From: Colletotrichum lupini
Lineage: Eukaryota > Ascomycota > Sordariomycetes > Glomerellales > Glomerellaceae
Assembly (NCBI RefSeq): GCF_023278565.1
Contig: NC_064676.1
Coordinates: 6,138,001 to 6,202,000, forward strand
DNA: 64,000 nt
Reading direction: 5' to 3'
This document shows, piece by piece, positions 33,901-47,416 of the stretch; the stretch's first letter is position 1; each line of letters begins with the position of its first letter. Under the pieces are notes generated by a model, which saw only the letters and a program-made list of their open reading frames with translations, had not been told where the DNA came from and did no database searches. A program made the position numbers and the translations under genes.

Positions 33901-35977
33901 TGACGGCCGGGGTGAGAGACTTCTCAACTATTGGATTCGCGAGGCTTCAAAGGCAGACTTGGAAAAACGTGATCTGGACTGCGTAGAGGGGCTGAGATGG
34001 AAAGACGCGCACTGCCAACTCAAGTTCAGGCTCTAGACACACATCAGTACATATGCATTGGTCGTTACAGACAATTACTTGGTTGCTATTGCCAGTGCCC
34101 ATTGCTCCGGGACTCAATTCAACGCCTACATATATGATATGCTGTGTCAACCATCATCTGGAGAGTCACCAGTGCATGCACCCGTCCACAGAGCAACCGT
34201 CGTCTCGAAGACGGAAATAAGAGCCTTCGAGACGAAGCCTGAGCGTCTGACCAAGTAGGACCGCCAGCCACGATGCTGCCTATCCTGATGGCTCGGAGAT
34301 CCAGAGTACCACTATGGCAATCCAACCACTCGATTGCGTTGCGACACGAGCTTCCGTCGTGTCCGTATGCACTGGCATATCAGTGTGGTATCATCCACGT
34401 AAGATTTGCAGCCTAAGCCAAGCTCGGCCAAGGTTTCCACGTGCCGGCGATGATCATGTCGCTCGTGCGGAATCCATCTTCGAGCTCGGTGACTTCGTCA
34501 TTCGTCGAATGAACAAGAGCGAGTAAGAATGAAGCAAAGAGATAGTGTGTTCGTTCCTGAAACAGTACCTCACTCGAACGACAGTGACATGAAGTGATCT
34601 AGCGTACTAAACTACAGAAACTAACACTGGACGTATTACCCACCTGCGGATTTGGGGACCGACAATGCAACGGCGGGTAAATCCAACCTACGCAATGGGC
34701 AAAGATTGAAGGAGAGTAAGTCCTGTCGCCGACTTGGGACCGAACTTGGGATGGTCCTTGCAGTGGGGGGCCGCCGCGGACGTGCGAGGACCGAATACAC
34801 GGCGCTGACAGCAGGCGACGTTGTTTCGAGGGACACGGAGAGGTGGCTCGCCGAGATGATCTGGAGAATTGCAGCTCGCTTCAAACGCAATGCAAGATTT
34901 GACATTATCGGCCGATTATGGAGAGGGATTGGTGATCTACTGATCGACGGAGCCGGCTCATCTTCAAGAGGATCCTGATCCCGGAGCTGTAAGATGGGAA
35001 CGACTGCTTTTGAAGAGTGAGCCGAGTTGTCAGACTTTAGAAAGCTGCTCTAGTCTTACGAAACCACGCGCTAGGTATTCTCGGCCTGTGGCCATCGTGT
35101 AACCCCAATTGGCTTGAAAAGATTGGCTGATTGACCGAAATCTTCGTTCCTTGACGCGAAGGGTTGACACGCCAAGAAAGGGGCCTTGGAGGCACCCACG
35201 CCCCGTCGCAATGCCGGTTCGCGGCGAAGGGGCAAAAGCTGGAGACGTTTAAGCGATCCGCCGAAGAATGTTCGTCATGCAGGCAGGCCGTGGACTTGCG
35301 GAGTGCGAACAGGTTGCGCTTTGACACGTTGACTTGACGTCGGAGGTGAAGAAGGGTCGTGAGGGTCTTGTTGACGAACGCCGACTGGCACGACGGCAAG
35401 GAAACTAATGACATGGAAGCTCTGTCGGTGTGTTTTAGGTTTTGTCAGTTTAGCGCGAACATCAATCAGGATGGGGGCCGCCAGTGTTGGAGATTGAGTC
35501 GCTAGAAGGCGGGCTTGGATGCGAGTGGGAATGGGGGCCGAGCCCGCCCTTACTCGAAGGGGGAACTGTTGGCCAGTGAAGCAGGGAGAAGGTCGTGTTC
35601 CGCAAATGCATAGATTGTAAGCAAAGCCGTTGGAATGTCATTGGAAGTGACCAGCGATCACGCGGGGGGATGCAGCTTGCGGTGGTGTGGTGGACTGGTG
35701 ATGGTGGTGGCCGGGACACCTTCTCCCGTCGAACTCCTTGCCTACTTGTACAGTACACTAAGTCAATGACGCCCGTACGAAGGCGGTGTGTTGCAGCGTC
35801 TGTTGTAGTGCAAAGTTTCTGGAAATCCAATGGTTCTTGGGCGAAGCGATTGGTAGAGCGCGAGACCTCCATTACTGAGCCAGGTCGTCAGCAACGCGTC
35901 GGTGACGACTCCGCCGTCAAAAGGGCTGGTGGTGTCACAGACCTGCAGGTCCAAACACGGACAATTAATTACCATCG

Positions 35978-36802
35978 CTAATAAGACGTCGGCACTTGGG
36001 GGCCAAGCAGATCTCTAAGATGAGAGAGTGCCTCACTGCCTGGTCTCATAGTCGAATTTTTAGAGAGAAATGGCAATGAGTGCCACTGTCGCGATGATCT
36101 GTCGCATTGCTCGAGTGGAACATGAGGGTCCTGGTTGCCCGGGGCTCCTGGAATCGTGATTCTGACATGAACATCTTTTCCAAAGAAGGGCGCAAACACC
36201 GTAGATGACTTGGTAGCGAGGGGGAAGGGACTGTCAATGTCATAAGCCTCGTGGTGCTCGACGGCCCCTCGCATAGCAGGCCCGCGAGACCTAGACACAC
36301 AGACTATGTTCCATCCCGCCGTCCTGTAATCCCACGATGGACACTCGCTCCGCTCGCAGGCCGTCAGGTGTGGGAGCTTGGGACTCGGGAGGGGAGAGGC
36401 TTTACTGTGTAGTGATGTTAACCACTGGCAGGAGGGTGTCGAAGCAAGCGAATAAGCGATGGGCACGAGGTGGCGGAAAAGGTGGCGCAATCCAGCGTAT
36501 GGCACGGGCCTCTGGATGCTAAAAGTTGGTGTCTGCATCGATTCAGGGGAAGTCCATGGGTATCTGCATGTGCTTTCAAGTGGGCGCAAATGAGTGGGCG
36601 TATTCGCGGCGTGAGAATGGACGCGATTGGATCGAGGGCGGCCGAGATAGCGTATGTGTGGGCGGGAAGAAAGGCAAATGTCAAGCTCGCGACAATAATA
36701 GCCACGATAAGACGATTCGACGAATGGGATATGGCATGTTCGTTGTGGAAGGGAAGCTGGCGGATTACCGGATAGTCGTCTTTGTAATGGCGAAAGTTGC
36801 AA
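35978..36802 (-). CDS. Doubtful open frame, 274 codons
   Basis: This is the longest open frame of the gene-poor stretch. It has no domain, no predicted signal peptide and no clear membrane helix. Ser, Arg, Pro and His dominate as in antisense or non-coding frames. A second open frame (36418-36888, minus) overlaps it in another phase. I list it only because nothing else fills the region, and I think it more likely spurious. Confidence 0.12.
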   Translation of the reverse strand: MQLSPLQRRLSGNPPASLPQRTCHIPFVESSYRGYYCRELDICLSSRPHIRYLGRPRSNRVHSHAANTPTHLRPLESTCRYPWTSPESMQTPTFSIQRPVPYAGLRHLFRHLVPIAYSLASTPSCQWLTSLHSKASPLPSPKLPHLTACERSECPSWDYRTAGWNIVCVSRSRGPAMRGAVEHHEAYDIDSPFPLATKSSTVFAPFFGKDVHVRITIPGAPGNQDPHVPLEQCDRSSRQWHSLPFLSKNSTMRPGSEALSHLRDLLGPQVPTSY

Positions 36803-39800
36803 TCGCGTTTGGTTCTGACGTTGAAATGTGTGTGTGCGTGTGTGCGTTGTTGGTCTAGTTGATCCACCATCCAGCTTGTGATGGTCACTGCTTTTCCTGG
36901 TCTAGGATGGACAGCTTTCCTTCTCGGAACGCGGAGGTGTCAAAGTATCCGCATCGTGAGGTGAGATTGTCGTCAAGGAACGGACGGCCCCAAGAACGAC
37001 GAATTGGTAGAGACACAGGCGGTATCCGTGGATGTTGGTTTTGATAGATAAACATTGTCGGTCCCGCAGGATATTGAAGTCGTATCGGTAATGAGCATCC
37101 GCCATGAGCAATGCCAGCCAGCCAGCGATGGATCTGTAGGACTGTGAAGGACTCCGTACCGTGTCTTGCACCCAATTGACGGTTGACCAAGCCATCAGCC
37201 ATCAGCCCCTGGCGACGGCTTCACGAAGGCCGACGGTAGTGTCTGGGATCCCCTTAGGATTGGCTTCTCCTTTGGGACAAGAGCAATGGTGGGATGGATG
37301 CATCTTGCATTACCCCTGCAGCCCTGTCTCCTCTTGTCCCGTTTCTTTCTGGACACTTCTGGTCTTTGTGGTGGAAGAATGTAAGGAAGGATTGGAGGGG
37401 ATAGTGCAGGGTGGTGCCCGTCAGAAAAGGAGGCTAGTCAAGGGCGGCAAGCCTGCCGTCGGTCGCGGTGTCAAGGTGTCTGGCGCTTGTGGTGGTGTTG
37501 TCTCGTGTCTCGCAGGCCGGCCATGTTTTGGGGTGCCACGACGGCGTCCAAATCCTACACTGCCATGGTGTAGGTAGGCTCTCCCAGTCTAGGTATTGTG
37601 TAAGGGTCAACGGCAGCAGGTTCATATCGATGATGATTGTGGCAGATTGTTTCTTTTGCATTGCTCATCTGGCTCGGTTTCCATCATCCATGGCGCGAAC
37701 GCGAAGCGAAGCGGTTGTCTTCGAAAGAGCCCAATGGCGTTCTGGAAATGAGGATGGGCAATGATTGGTGGGATTGAGGGCGGTTGGAGAGAACAGGACG
37801 TGCTCTGCAGAGAGGGATTGAGATGAAGCGGTTATTTCTTTGTTCTTTGCGGGCGGTCAAGATGACGAAGGTGAGTGAGTATAGTTGGTCACAAGTGTCG
37901 GTAAGCCGGGAAAGCAGAGTGATAGATTACTCCGTAGACAGTCAAAAGAGAGTGACAGAACATGGAGAAAAAAAGGCAATAAAACAATACTACCAAAAAC
38001 AAAAGAAGAAAGGAGGGGTTCACTGCCAACTGGGGGCAAAGGAAAATGGGAAAAGCAGTGAAAAAGGAGAAACCCTGCAGTTGCAGCGGACCTGGACTCT
38101 TTACTTTACCCATTCGGGCCAGTTATGGCTGTGTGCTTTCCTCATGTTCCCCAGCAGCAGCCAAGGGCAACGGCGAGAAATGACATGGAAGGTGCGTCCT
38201 GACGATCCCTGACCACATGTCGCAAGGCCCGTGACATTTCTCGACTTTTTCTGTGGATTTTCTAGGTACCGCGCCTTGCGAGGAAGCTCTCATGCGTTGG
38301 CTCTTTCCTCGTTTCTTACAGTTGCGGATACGTACTTGTAATGTGGTGGATGAGGCAAGTGCAGCTCGAAATTTGGGATAGTGGAGGAAAGAAGGCACTG
38401 GTGGACGTGGCAGGTGCGGAGGACCATGGGATGGATGGATGCCCTCAAAAATACATGGAAGGAACTTTTCCTTCGTCTGGTATCTTGGTGTTTCTTTTGG
38501 TATTTCTGCATCCGTTGGATGTTTCTTCAACCTGCTTCGTCAACCATACGGGGCATCGACCACCTTACCTACCTTGCCTAGGTAGTAAGCAATACTTGCC
38601 CGTACGTACTCCGTACATCGACTAATAAGGCAAAGTCAGACGGATATATGGTCGTCGTTGTCGTCGTCTTCGCCCTTATTCAGCATCGGATATGATGATG
38701 TGGAATATTGGCGTCCGTGCTCCCTATTGCTCTTTCCCTTGCATATTGATATTCTTGTTGTTATCGTCTCGTCTGGTGTTTCTCTTGCCTGGGCCCGACT
38801 TTTTTTGACAGGGACAGGGACGCTCCGCAAAACCGACCGAGAAGAGACGCCAACATGAACGTCCATGGGCCGGCGCATCCAAAGTCCCGTATCACTTGCA
38901 TCCTCTCTCTCACAGAAACTCCGTGCTCCCGTACTCTGCATCCATCCGGAGTAGGGAGTTGGGAGTACATACCAAGGCACCTTGGTTCATGTCGTGTCGC
39001 ATGCGCTGTGTAATTAGAATGTCCTGCCTGCCAACATGCAGGTCCGCACAGAGATACACAAGAGAGAATCAATACATGTAGCACCATCAGCAGCAACACG
39101 GACGCTACGTCTAATTACCTGATAGAATATGGACCCCTTTACGGATACCATAATCCGAGATTCTGCAGACCTTCAACGTTGATACCGGCCCAAAAAAGAC
39201 CAAGGTCTCAAGTTCCATCCATGTCCCGTCGGAAGGACCACAGTAATACTTGCCTGAGATATTGTCCGCTGTTCATTTTCTAGCTTTATTGACCAGGTTC
39301 CTATTCGTAGCAGTCCCGGATCTCATCCCCATCTGTGTTCTGTGACTGTCAAGTATGGATGACCCAGCCCCTGCCCGGTCTTTCTTCTAGTGTACGGATA
39401 GGCTGCCCATCAACGAGATTCCTTGTCATGCCTTGCTTGACCCTAATTACGCCGTACCTTCGTGGTGGTACCTTAATTACCTCGCCTCGGAGCTGGTGTT
39501 GGCAGGTACCTATCTTTAACCTGTACCTTGCTACGTATCCAAGGTAGTGAATTGCTTGTGGCCATTCCTCCTCTTCCCTTCTGCTTCCTTTCCTTCTTTG
39601 CACTTTTCCCACGTGTGTTTCGTGGCTTGTTGTTCATCAACAACACCTTATTACCAAGCCAACAAATCAGACCTCCCAGATACCTTGCAAGACTTTCTCC
39701 CGTACCTTAGCTAAGTAAGCCAAAAGTCAACAAACCCATCCATCATCCATCATCCATTCACCTGTCTCGCCGCCTCCCTTCTCTAACTGCTTGTGCTTCA

Positions 39801-40221
39801 AGCAACCAAGCACCCGACCACCCACCCCCTAGTGCCCTGGCACCGCAAAACATCCGAACTGTGACGAATGCACACCTGCATCTACCGTCCCTTACCGCAC
39901 CCCATCCAACCTTGCCATACGCATACTCCGTACGGATACACCACGCTTCGCATACCACTTCCACTTGGACTTGGTACACTCCAGTCTCCGCATACAGAAT
40001 ACTTCCAGCTATATCCATGTCTACCACGCAGTCCATACTCTGACGATCCAATTCGAACTACTAATACTTCTTAACCCTGCGCTCGCCCACTACCAACACA
40101 ACCTCGACCTGTGTTGCGCGCATCTGCGGATACCTCCCAAGCTAGCAGTCGCACCGTCGCCGTTTTCTCGTCGCTAGCACAAGACATAACTGAACCACTT
40201 CATACACCACACCCTCACCCT

Positions 40222-40251
40222 CGTCCACGTCCACGTCCACGTCCACGTCCA
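40222..40251. repeat. CGTCCA hexanucleotide microsatellite
   Basis: Five perfect CGTCCA units, followed by degenerate CGTCCT/CGCTCT copies, lie about 1 kb before the Sec7 start codon, probably in its leader or promoter. Confidence 0.85.
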
Positions 40252-41232
40252 CGTCCTCGCTCTCGTCCTCCACCCCTCGCCCGTCGACGGCCGATCACCA
40301 CCATCCATCCGGGGCCTAGCAAGTCCTAGGTCAGGGGAAGATTGAGGGTAGCATCCATCGCCTCTTTCGGAGCATCGTACCAACTTTCAAGGCCCGTCAC
40401 TCTTACCCCCCAACATTCGCCTACTGAATACCCGGTCTCAATACTACCACTACTAGTACGAATACACGCTACCAACGACGGATACTAATACATAATCAAA
40501 CCTTCCCGCGCACATTTCCCGCTCCTCGTGGCACTCTTGGCCCTTGAATGCCCACCCGCCCATGCCAAACGGGGGAAAACGGCAAAAGCACCACCAGAGA
40601 AAAAAGCAACCTGAACAGCTGCCCACTTCAGAAAAGAAACATTGCTGCAACGTCGTCCGCTAACACCTGACACCACCCCCCAAAAGACCCAAAGAAAGGG
40701 TCCAAAACGGGACTCGCTCGAGTCTTCATTTCGGCCACTCATTACTCGGTTGGGACTCGTTCACCCCGGGAGACAAAGCCGACCCGCGACACCAAAGTTC
40801 GAACCCGGCCTTGTGGACATTGCGACGCCTGAGAAGCCCACTTTGACCGTCAGTCTGCCTGTTCAAGCCTGCCCGCCGCCTGCTGTTCAAACTTCAAGGA
40901 CCTCACTCCAGGCTCTGAATCCTGTGAGCCCGCCGGCAGACATCGACTGATTCTTACGGCGCTGCCATCGCCGTCGGATTGGATCGCTTGACCTACTGGC
41001 GTCGCATTGGATCAACCGCGTTGCACAATATTGGGGCGCGTCCCGACTCTTGTTCAGCGGCCGCACCTTGGCATCTATTTGGCGCCGGCCTGCTTGCTGC
41101 TACTACTGGCGACTACTACGGCACCTTACTGCATATGCGCCTTGCGCTTGCGCTTGATCGGATTGGATCTGGAAATGACTTGAAAACCCTTTTCGACCCC
41201 CACGATACCCTTTCGTCCCCCCCTCCTTCATC

Positions 41233-44200
41233 ATGTACGCCGACACCCCGAGACGTTCCAGTCGTCGCCGTCCCGACCTCAACATCAACACCTCTCCTCC
41301 GCCCGCCGCCTACTCGAACAGGCCCGCCGCCGTTGTCGCGTCAAGAGGAGAACCTACAATTGCGCCGCCAGTCCCTCAAACACCACCGTCGAGTAACAGG
41401 AACAGGCCACCGCCGCCTACTTCGTCCTCATCCGTCGCCAAGGGCAAATCCAACAGTTCTCGGGCACTACGAGGCCCTGCTCTCTCTCGCCATGCCGACG
41501 ACTCTTTCTTGGTAGACACTCCCGATTCGCCCGACAGCTTCGACATGTCCTCGAATAAAGAAAACGATAATCCCGACCAATCACGCCCCCGCGACTCCCA
41601 CGATCTTTCATTGTCCCCGCGAAACGTTACACGCGACTCCCTCATGGCGAATATGCTCATGTCTCTCGACCAATTCTCCATGGGTGGCCCAGTCGGTGGC
41701 CCCTTTGGCAGTAGCCCGCCAAACATGCATGACGAGCCTTCTCAGCAGTACCAATACGATACCGACGGTGACGGTTTCTCTAGATCAGTGCGAGGTGGCC
41801 GCCCTGGACACACATACTCCTATAGCTCCGACTTTGACGCCGACGATGCGAGCAGGATATCCTCACGGGGTAGGAGGAGCAACAGTAGTTCCAACTTCCA
41901 ACCTGGTCTGCACCGCATCAGCAGTATGCGGGAACCGCTGCGAAGCACTGCCAACTCCCAACGCCACATGCACTCTCGAGGTGGGAAGGGAAGCACAAAG
42001 AGTAGCAGCTCCAACAGCATTGATGCCGGCTATGCTCAAGTTCTCAGTAGCACCAGGTGGGCTTCCGGCTTCGGTGGCAGATCCTCGAGCTTCGACTATG
42101 GTCACCGCCCACCAGCCCTGCAGGCCACACAACATCAAGCTCAAGCGAACGGAGCTCCATGGCACATTGAATTCTCCAACACCTTTTTCACCGACGACTA
42201 CGATGCCGCGCCGACGCCTACGGTGCCTGGCGGGCCCCGACGCATGATGCCGCCCGTGACCCCCCCTGCCGCGACCATTCCACAACCGCCCATGGCCGCA
42301 TCCACGTCCGCAGCCGCACATGCACCATCGACTGTGGCTGTGGAGCCAGCCGAACCACCGCCCATTGTCCTCGAACGCAAACGGTCGAGTCGGTCCGCTA
42401 AAAGCACGTCGACATCCCGCCGAGCAGACAGCAACAACAACAAGTCCAGCACTCCACGAGAAGAAGTGCCCCCAATGCCTTCACCTGTCCCGGTATCTTC
42501 AGCTGCGCCAACATCGTCGCCAGCAACCGCACCCGTCACGGCATTCGAGTCTGAGTCGGCACCCGCGCCACACGTGGGCTACGGCAAGACAAAAGAGCCC
42601 GTGCACGCAGCTACAATTCCGACACAAGCACCGTCGCAGCAAACAAAAGAAAAACCGGGGTTTTTCAGGCGAGTCTTCGGCTCGTCTAGAAGCAATGCCT
42701 CCAACAACCCGCCCGAGACGCAAAATTCCACAGGCATAACGTCGTCAACATCTGTGGATTCTGTTGATCAGAGGTCCGGGAACCGATCTCTACACGTTGC
42801 CAACCAGATGAAGCCATCCGCCCCCGCCCCGCCCTCGAGGGATACATCTTCGTCCCATTCTCATCATCACGTGCTGCAAAAGAAACCGAGCTCCTTCTTT
42901 CGTCGCAGAAAGAAGTCTGTGTCCGCCGATGAGGTCCCTCCTGTGCCAGTTGCTGCCACTCTCGAACCGCCAATGCCCCCTCTGGTGGCCCCGATCCAGT
43001 TGCCCATCACCAAAGACAAGCTTTCTGCGAAACCAGAGCCCAGCCCAATCAGCAGTCTGCGCAGGGTTATGAACCCGTACCTTAAAGGCAGCCCGGTGAC
43101 GCCAAATACGCTCTTGACACCCCAATCTGCTCCCGTGCAACCTGCCTACTCCGAAATGACCTCCGATCCCGCTCCAGCTTCAAACGGTGAGAGGGCCGAA
43201 GAACAACCACGATCCTTCTCCCCCGAGTACGACCCGAGTCCCAATGCACGGATAAGAGAAGTCCGCTCAGGATCTCGTGATGATGACGATGATTATCATC
43301 CAGAGCATGAGCGCCGGACCGATACGCCCACAAGACCGCCCCCGGAACCTCCCATATCGTCCGAAAAGCGAAACAACTCCTTCCTCGATATCGATGGCAG
43401 TGACAATGAGGCAGACACTGAGTCGAAGCGAGGCAAGACAAAGAAAGATAGGAGCCACAAGTCTGGCAAGACAAGCAAAGAACCCTGCCCGTCCCGGAAG
43501 GGGACCTCAGACCGAAAGGATGATACCATTAGAGGCAGGAAGAACAACAGACTCGCGGTCGCTCCAGCAGACTCGGATGATGAAGGCAATAAATCAACAC
43601 TAATCTTGCCAATGGAGGGTACTAGGTCTGCCAGCCGAGCTTCAGGGTCCACTACCACCGAGTACAAGTCTGCCATGAGCGGCACCCCTAGTGTCCGAGT
43701 CGAAACCACAGAGAATAGCCCCAAGGTCCTTGGCACATTTGAGGCTATGAGCACCAAGCCTCTGGATGAGCCCGACTTCATCGTTGGAGACCCAACAGAA
43801 GACGACCGCAAAAAGGCCCAAAAGATCTACGATGGTAACGAGGACTTCATCCAGAAGGAGAAGGCCGCTGCATGGATGGGTGAAGAAGGCCCCGTCCGGC
43901 AGAGGACTTTGCAAGCGTACATGGATCTGTATGACTTTGCCGACAAGAGCATTCTCCAGAGTCTCCGCTTGATCTGCGAGCGCCTTGTCTTTAGAGCAGA
44001 GACACAGCAGGTTGATCGTATCTTGGTTGCCTTTTCCAAGCGTTGGTGTGATTGCAACACCAACCACGGGTTCAAGGCATCCGGTATGTTGCTACTGTTG
44101 CCTCCAAATCATCAAGAACATAAACTAACATTATACAGACGTCATTCACACAATCTGCTACTCAATCATGCTGCTCAACACTGATTTGCACCTGGCTGAC

Positions 44201-46132
44201 ATCGAGCACAAGATGACGCGGAGTCAGTTCGTCAAGAACACCATGACTACCATCACTCAGGCGGTGATTGAGGCGGCCCCTGATGCGTTTGAGCGGCCGA
44301 CCATTTTACCGGGTAAATCCAATAGCGCTCTTGGAGGCGACGATTCCAGACCGTCGATCGAAGAGCGGTTCGTTTCGCGCCGACTGTCGTTTCGACCGCC
44401 GCCGAGAAACGAGGGAGACGGGTCCGGAGACCACTGCCACGACGAATGCGGGCCCTTGGTCAAGTCACCGTTCGACGGTTCGATGCGAGCCTGGGAAAGC
44501 CAGGTCGAAGTTGTCCTCAAAGACATTTACGCCTCGATCCGCGACGAACGATTGCCTCTCTTCGGTGCCGATCCGTCCAAGAATCTGGCGCCCAACACCC
44601 AGAGCGGTCTCTCTGTTATTGGTATGCTGAAGCGAACGCCTAGCGTTCTGAGTAAGGCCCCGTCTGAGAGTCAGGCATCTATGCGTGGGCGCATAGCTGA
44701 AAATGGCCGTGCCAATTCTTCCAGATGGAATTCGAAGAGCAGGTCACGACCTCGTATGGGCAATCCGGGCTTCTCTTCGTCGCGAACGAGCTTCGAGGAC
44801 GGAAATTCCATTTGGAGCCCTACAATATCATCGGCAACGTGGAGTAAGCTCTCGCTGGGCCGAACGCAAACATCGATGTCTGTGGATTCGCTCAGCTCGT
44901 CATTCCGTGGAGGCGACTATCAACAGTCCATCGGATTTGCCAACGCCCTTAGCCAGGCCGTCATCCGTGACGATGAATCCTGTCTCGGGAAGGAGCCGTC
45001 CATCATGAGCGACGAACTCAAACCCGCGCAACTCCTCGACGACGAATCGCTCGAGCTCGCCGGTCCTCCGTGGGTAAAGGAAGGCATGGTCATCCATAAG
45101 CACCATCTTGACGGCATTGAGAAGAAGGCCAAGGACCGGCACTGGAACGAGGTTTTTGCCGTCATTCAAAGAGGCCAAATGAGTATCTTTTCCTTCGGCA
45201 CTAACAAGACGGGACGCAAGGGCCGCGGTCGCAATGCAACCAAGGGTCCGGCCATTGTGGGAGGCGGCAACTGGCAGGAAAATGCCACTAACCTAGGCAC
45301 CTTCAGCCTCCGACAGACTCTAGCATCTACTCTGCCACCGCCTGGTTACTCGAGAGCTCGCCCTCACGTTTGGGCCCTCAGCTTGCCCACGGGCGCTGTT
45401 CACCTATTCCAAGTCGGAACCCCCGAGATTAGCAAAGAATTCGTCACTACAGCCAACTACTGGAGCGCGCGCTTAAGCACACACCCTCTAGTCGGCGGTA
45501 TCAGTAATATCGAGTATGGCTGGAGCGACGCCATCATTAACAACGCACTGGTAACGGCTATCAACGAACAAACCGTGGGACCGGCAACTGGGCGCCAGCG
45601 CTCTAACTCAAGGCCCGGAAGCAGCGCCGCCGGAAACCCTAGACCTAGTATGTCGAGCTTCCGCTCAGCTGCTTCCCTCGACCACGGCTCCGGAGGCCCT
45701 TATAGCTCAGCCAGCCGCGGCAACAAGTTGCCTGGTGACAGGATCCACGTCGCCGAGTGGGCGCCACCAACACAGAGCATGCGGCCCAGTAACCTACCAG
45801 AAGAGGAGCAGCTCGATAGTCTCCTTGCCTACGTCAAGGGCATCGAAGATGACCTTCAGACGCACAACCAGCTTCGTAGCCCGATGTTGCTCGCCTTCAC
45901 ACCCCGCGGCAACAACGCCGTTCGCGCCATGGCCAACTGGGAGCGCAAGAGTGCCTACCTACTACGGGAGATTGTCAAGTTCAGGACATATGTCGACTGC
46001 TTGCAACAGGCTGAAACGCGCAAGACTGAAATTTACGGAGAGAGAGATTTGGCTCGCAGAGCCGCGAGGGGAGAGTTGGATGAGGGAGAGATTGAATTCG
46101 ACGTCGAACGAGACACGCCAATCAGGACTTAG
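41233..46132 (+). CDS. Sec7-PH Arf guanine-nucleotide exchange factor (Syt1/EFA6-like)
   Basis: The model is join(41233..44083, 44139..46132), giving 1,614 aa with one 55-bp intron inside the Sec7 domain. The first 850 residues are Ser/Pro-rich and low complexity, probably disordered and phosphorylated. The Sec7 domain covers about 850-1010: NEDFIQKEKAAAWMG, YMDLYDFADKSILQSLR, the catalytic glutamate E923 in FRAETQQVDRIL, then DVIHTICYSIMLLNTDLH after the intron. A PH domain follows at about 1258-1400 (WVKEGMVIHKHH to WALSLPTGAVHLFQV), then a helical C-terminus. This architecture matches fungal Syt1/EFA6-type GEFs, which load GTP onto Arf GTPases at the plasma membrane or endosomes and support polarity and trafficking. 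The loop has AET where most Sec7 domains have PGE, but the glutamate finger itself is kept. Confidence 0.92.
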
Positions 46133-47416
46133 ATGGACTTGGTGCATACACTATGCTACGGAGAACGAAGACGGGGGTGTTTGGCAGGGAAAACATGAGC
46201 AGTTCACGCGCGCGCAGAGAGCCGAGCCCACGACGATATGACCACATTGGACTCTAGGAGTTTGAGTTTGGGTGGGCGTCTTTTGGGTGTTGGTTTTGGC
46301 ACACACATCATCTTTTGTTTTGTCTTTTCTTCTTCACTTCTTTTTATTTGTACAAACATAGTTTGATACCCAGATTTTTGTCAACGAGCCCGCTCCCACG
46401 TGGTTGTCTACCGTTCGACGGTAGGGAGCCGCGGGGAAGGGGCTTTTTTTTCCCTCTCTTACTTCACAGTGGCTTCGGGTGTTTCTCTCATTCCGTCTGG
46501 TGGGAGATGTGCCTTGCCTTTATATTAGATAGGGAGGGGTTTCATCATGACACGGAGGTCCGGCGGTCTCGCTGAGCGAGGGAGTTTGCAAACACGTCAC
46601 GGCACAAATCGGCCTTGCTCGCATTGGGAGGAATTGGCTCGTCTCTGATTAATGAGGTGTAAATAGTAATACGGAGCAGAAGGATGAGAAAAAAATATAA
46701 CGGGGAAACAACTTTGGTTTTGAAGATGGTTCTCTTCGCCCTGGTCTGATGTATGTGTCCGTGAATTGGGGAGCCAAGAATTTCTACTTGAAGAGACCGC
46801 CATTGCGTAGGGTTTGAACGGCTCCTCACTTAATCTCCTGTTGCCCATGTCAACAAATTTAAAGTGCCTATGGAGTGATATCATCTCACTATCTACTTGT
46901 CTCATTAGCTTCACAATGATCATTGAATCGACGTTCACCTCCTGGAGTTCATCCCATGTCAAATGAGTTCCGTCCAATTGGTTGACACGTTCCCACCATC
47001 AGCATATTCCGCTATCCCCGCTGGGGGCGTGCGTGGGGCTCCCGGGAATGAATGCACTGCTTGCTATTCTTTCACGTCATCCATCCACTCGGCATTCGGT
47101 ATTTTTTACCCCACCATCTTGTCAACCTCCAACTCACAGCTCTCCGATCTTCAACTACCTTACCTACACTAGGTTTCTTGTATCTGAATTGCCAACCCGA
47201 TTTATCATCTGAGAGCCTCCCCGCGGTTTCGAGGATAATTCAACCAAAGTCCATCTTAGAGTTTCTCAAGGGTAAGCTGAGTCTCTGTTCAAGCTAATAG
47301 GCCCCCCGCAGCGAAGACTTGCAGTCCTTTCACATGTCAACACACGGCGAAACTGATACACTTGCTCTCCAGGCAACACACACACATATTCCTCAGGACT
47401 CGGAATTTTCAAAATC
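46133..47416. other. Intergenic, no gene seen
   Basis: 3' region of the Sec7 gene and upstream region of the ankyrin gene. An open frame of 126 codons at 46597-46977 (minus) has no motif and is not supported. Confidence 0.5.

Larger units (their letters stand above)
33901..41232. other. 7.3 kb without a supportable gene
   Basis: Open frames are numerous but short, overlap in several frames and lack domain motifs. The longest is 274 codons on the minus strand at 35978-36802, Ser/Arg/Pro-rich and dubious. The last 1-2 kb, with pyrimidine-rich tracts and a CGTCCA microsatellite, are probably promoter and 5' leader of the Sec7 gene. Non-coding transcripts or an orphan small gene cannot be excluded. 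Confidence 0.5.

Noticed and set aside
35978..36802. Secreted effector or new protein family
   Set aside because: No signal peptide, biased composition, and overlapping alternative frames. Nothing beyond length supports it.
40979..41515. 178-codon open frame on the plus strand overlapping the start of the Sec7 gene
   Set aside because: Different phase from the 983-codon frame that continues into the Sec7 domain, with Pro/Arg/Thr-rich out-of-frame composition.
46597..46977. 126-codon open frame on the minus strand
   Set aside because: No domain, no splice context, and a second overlapping frame of similar quality.
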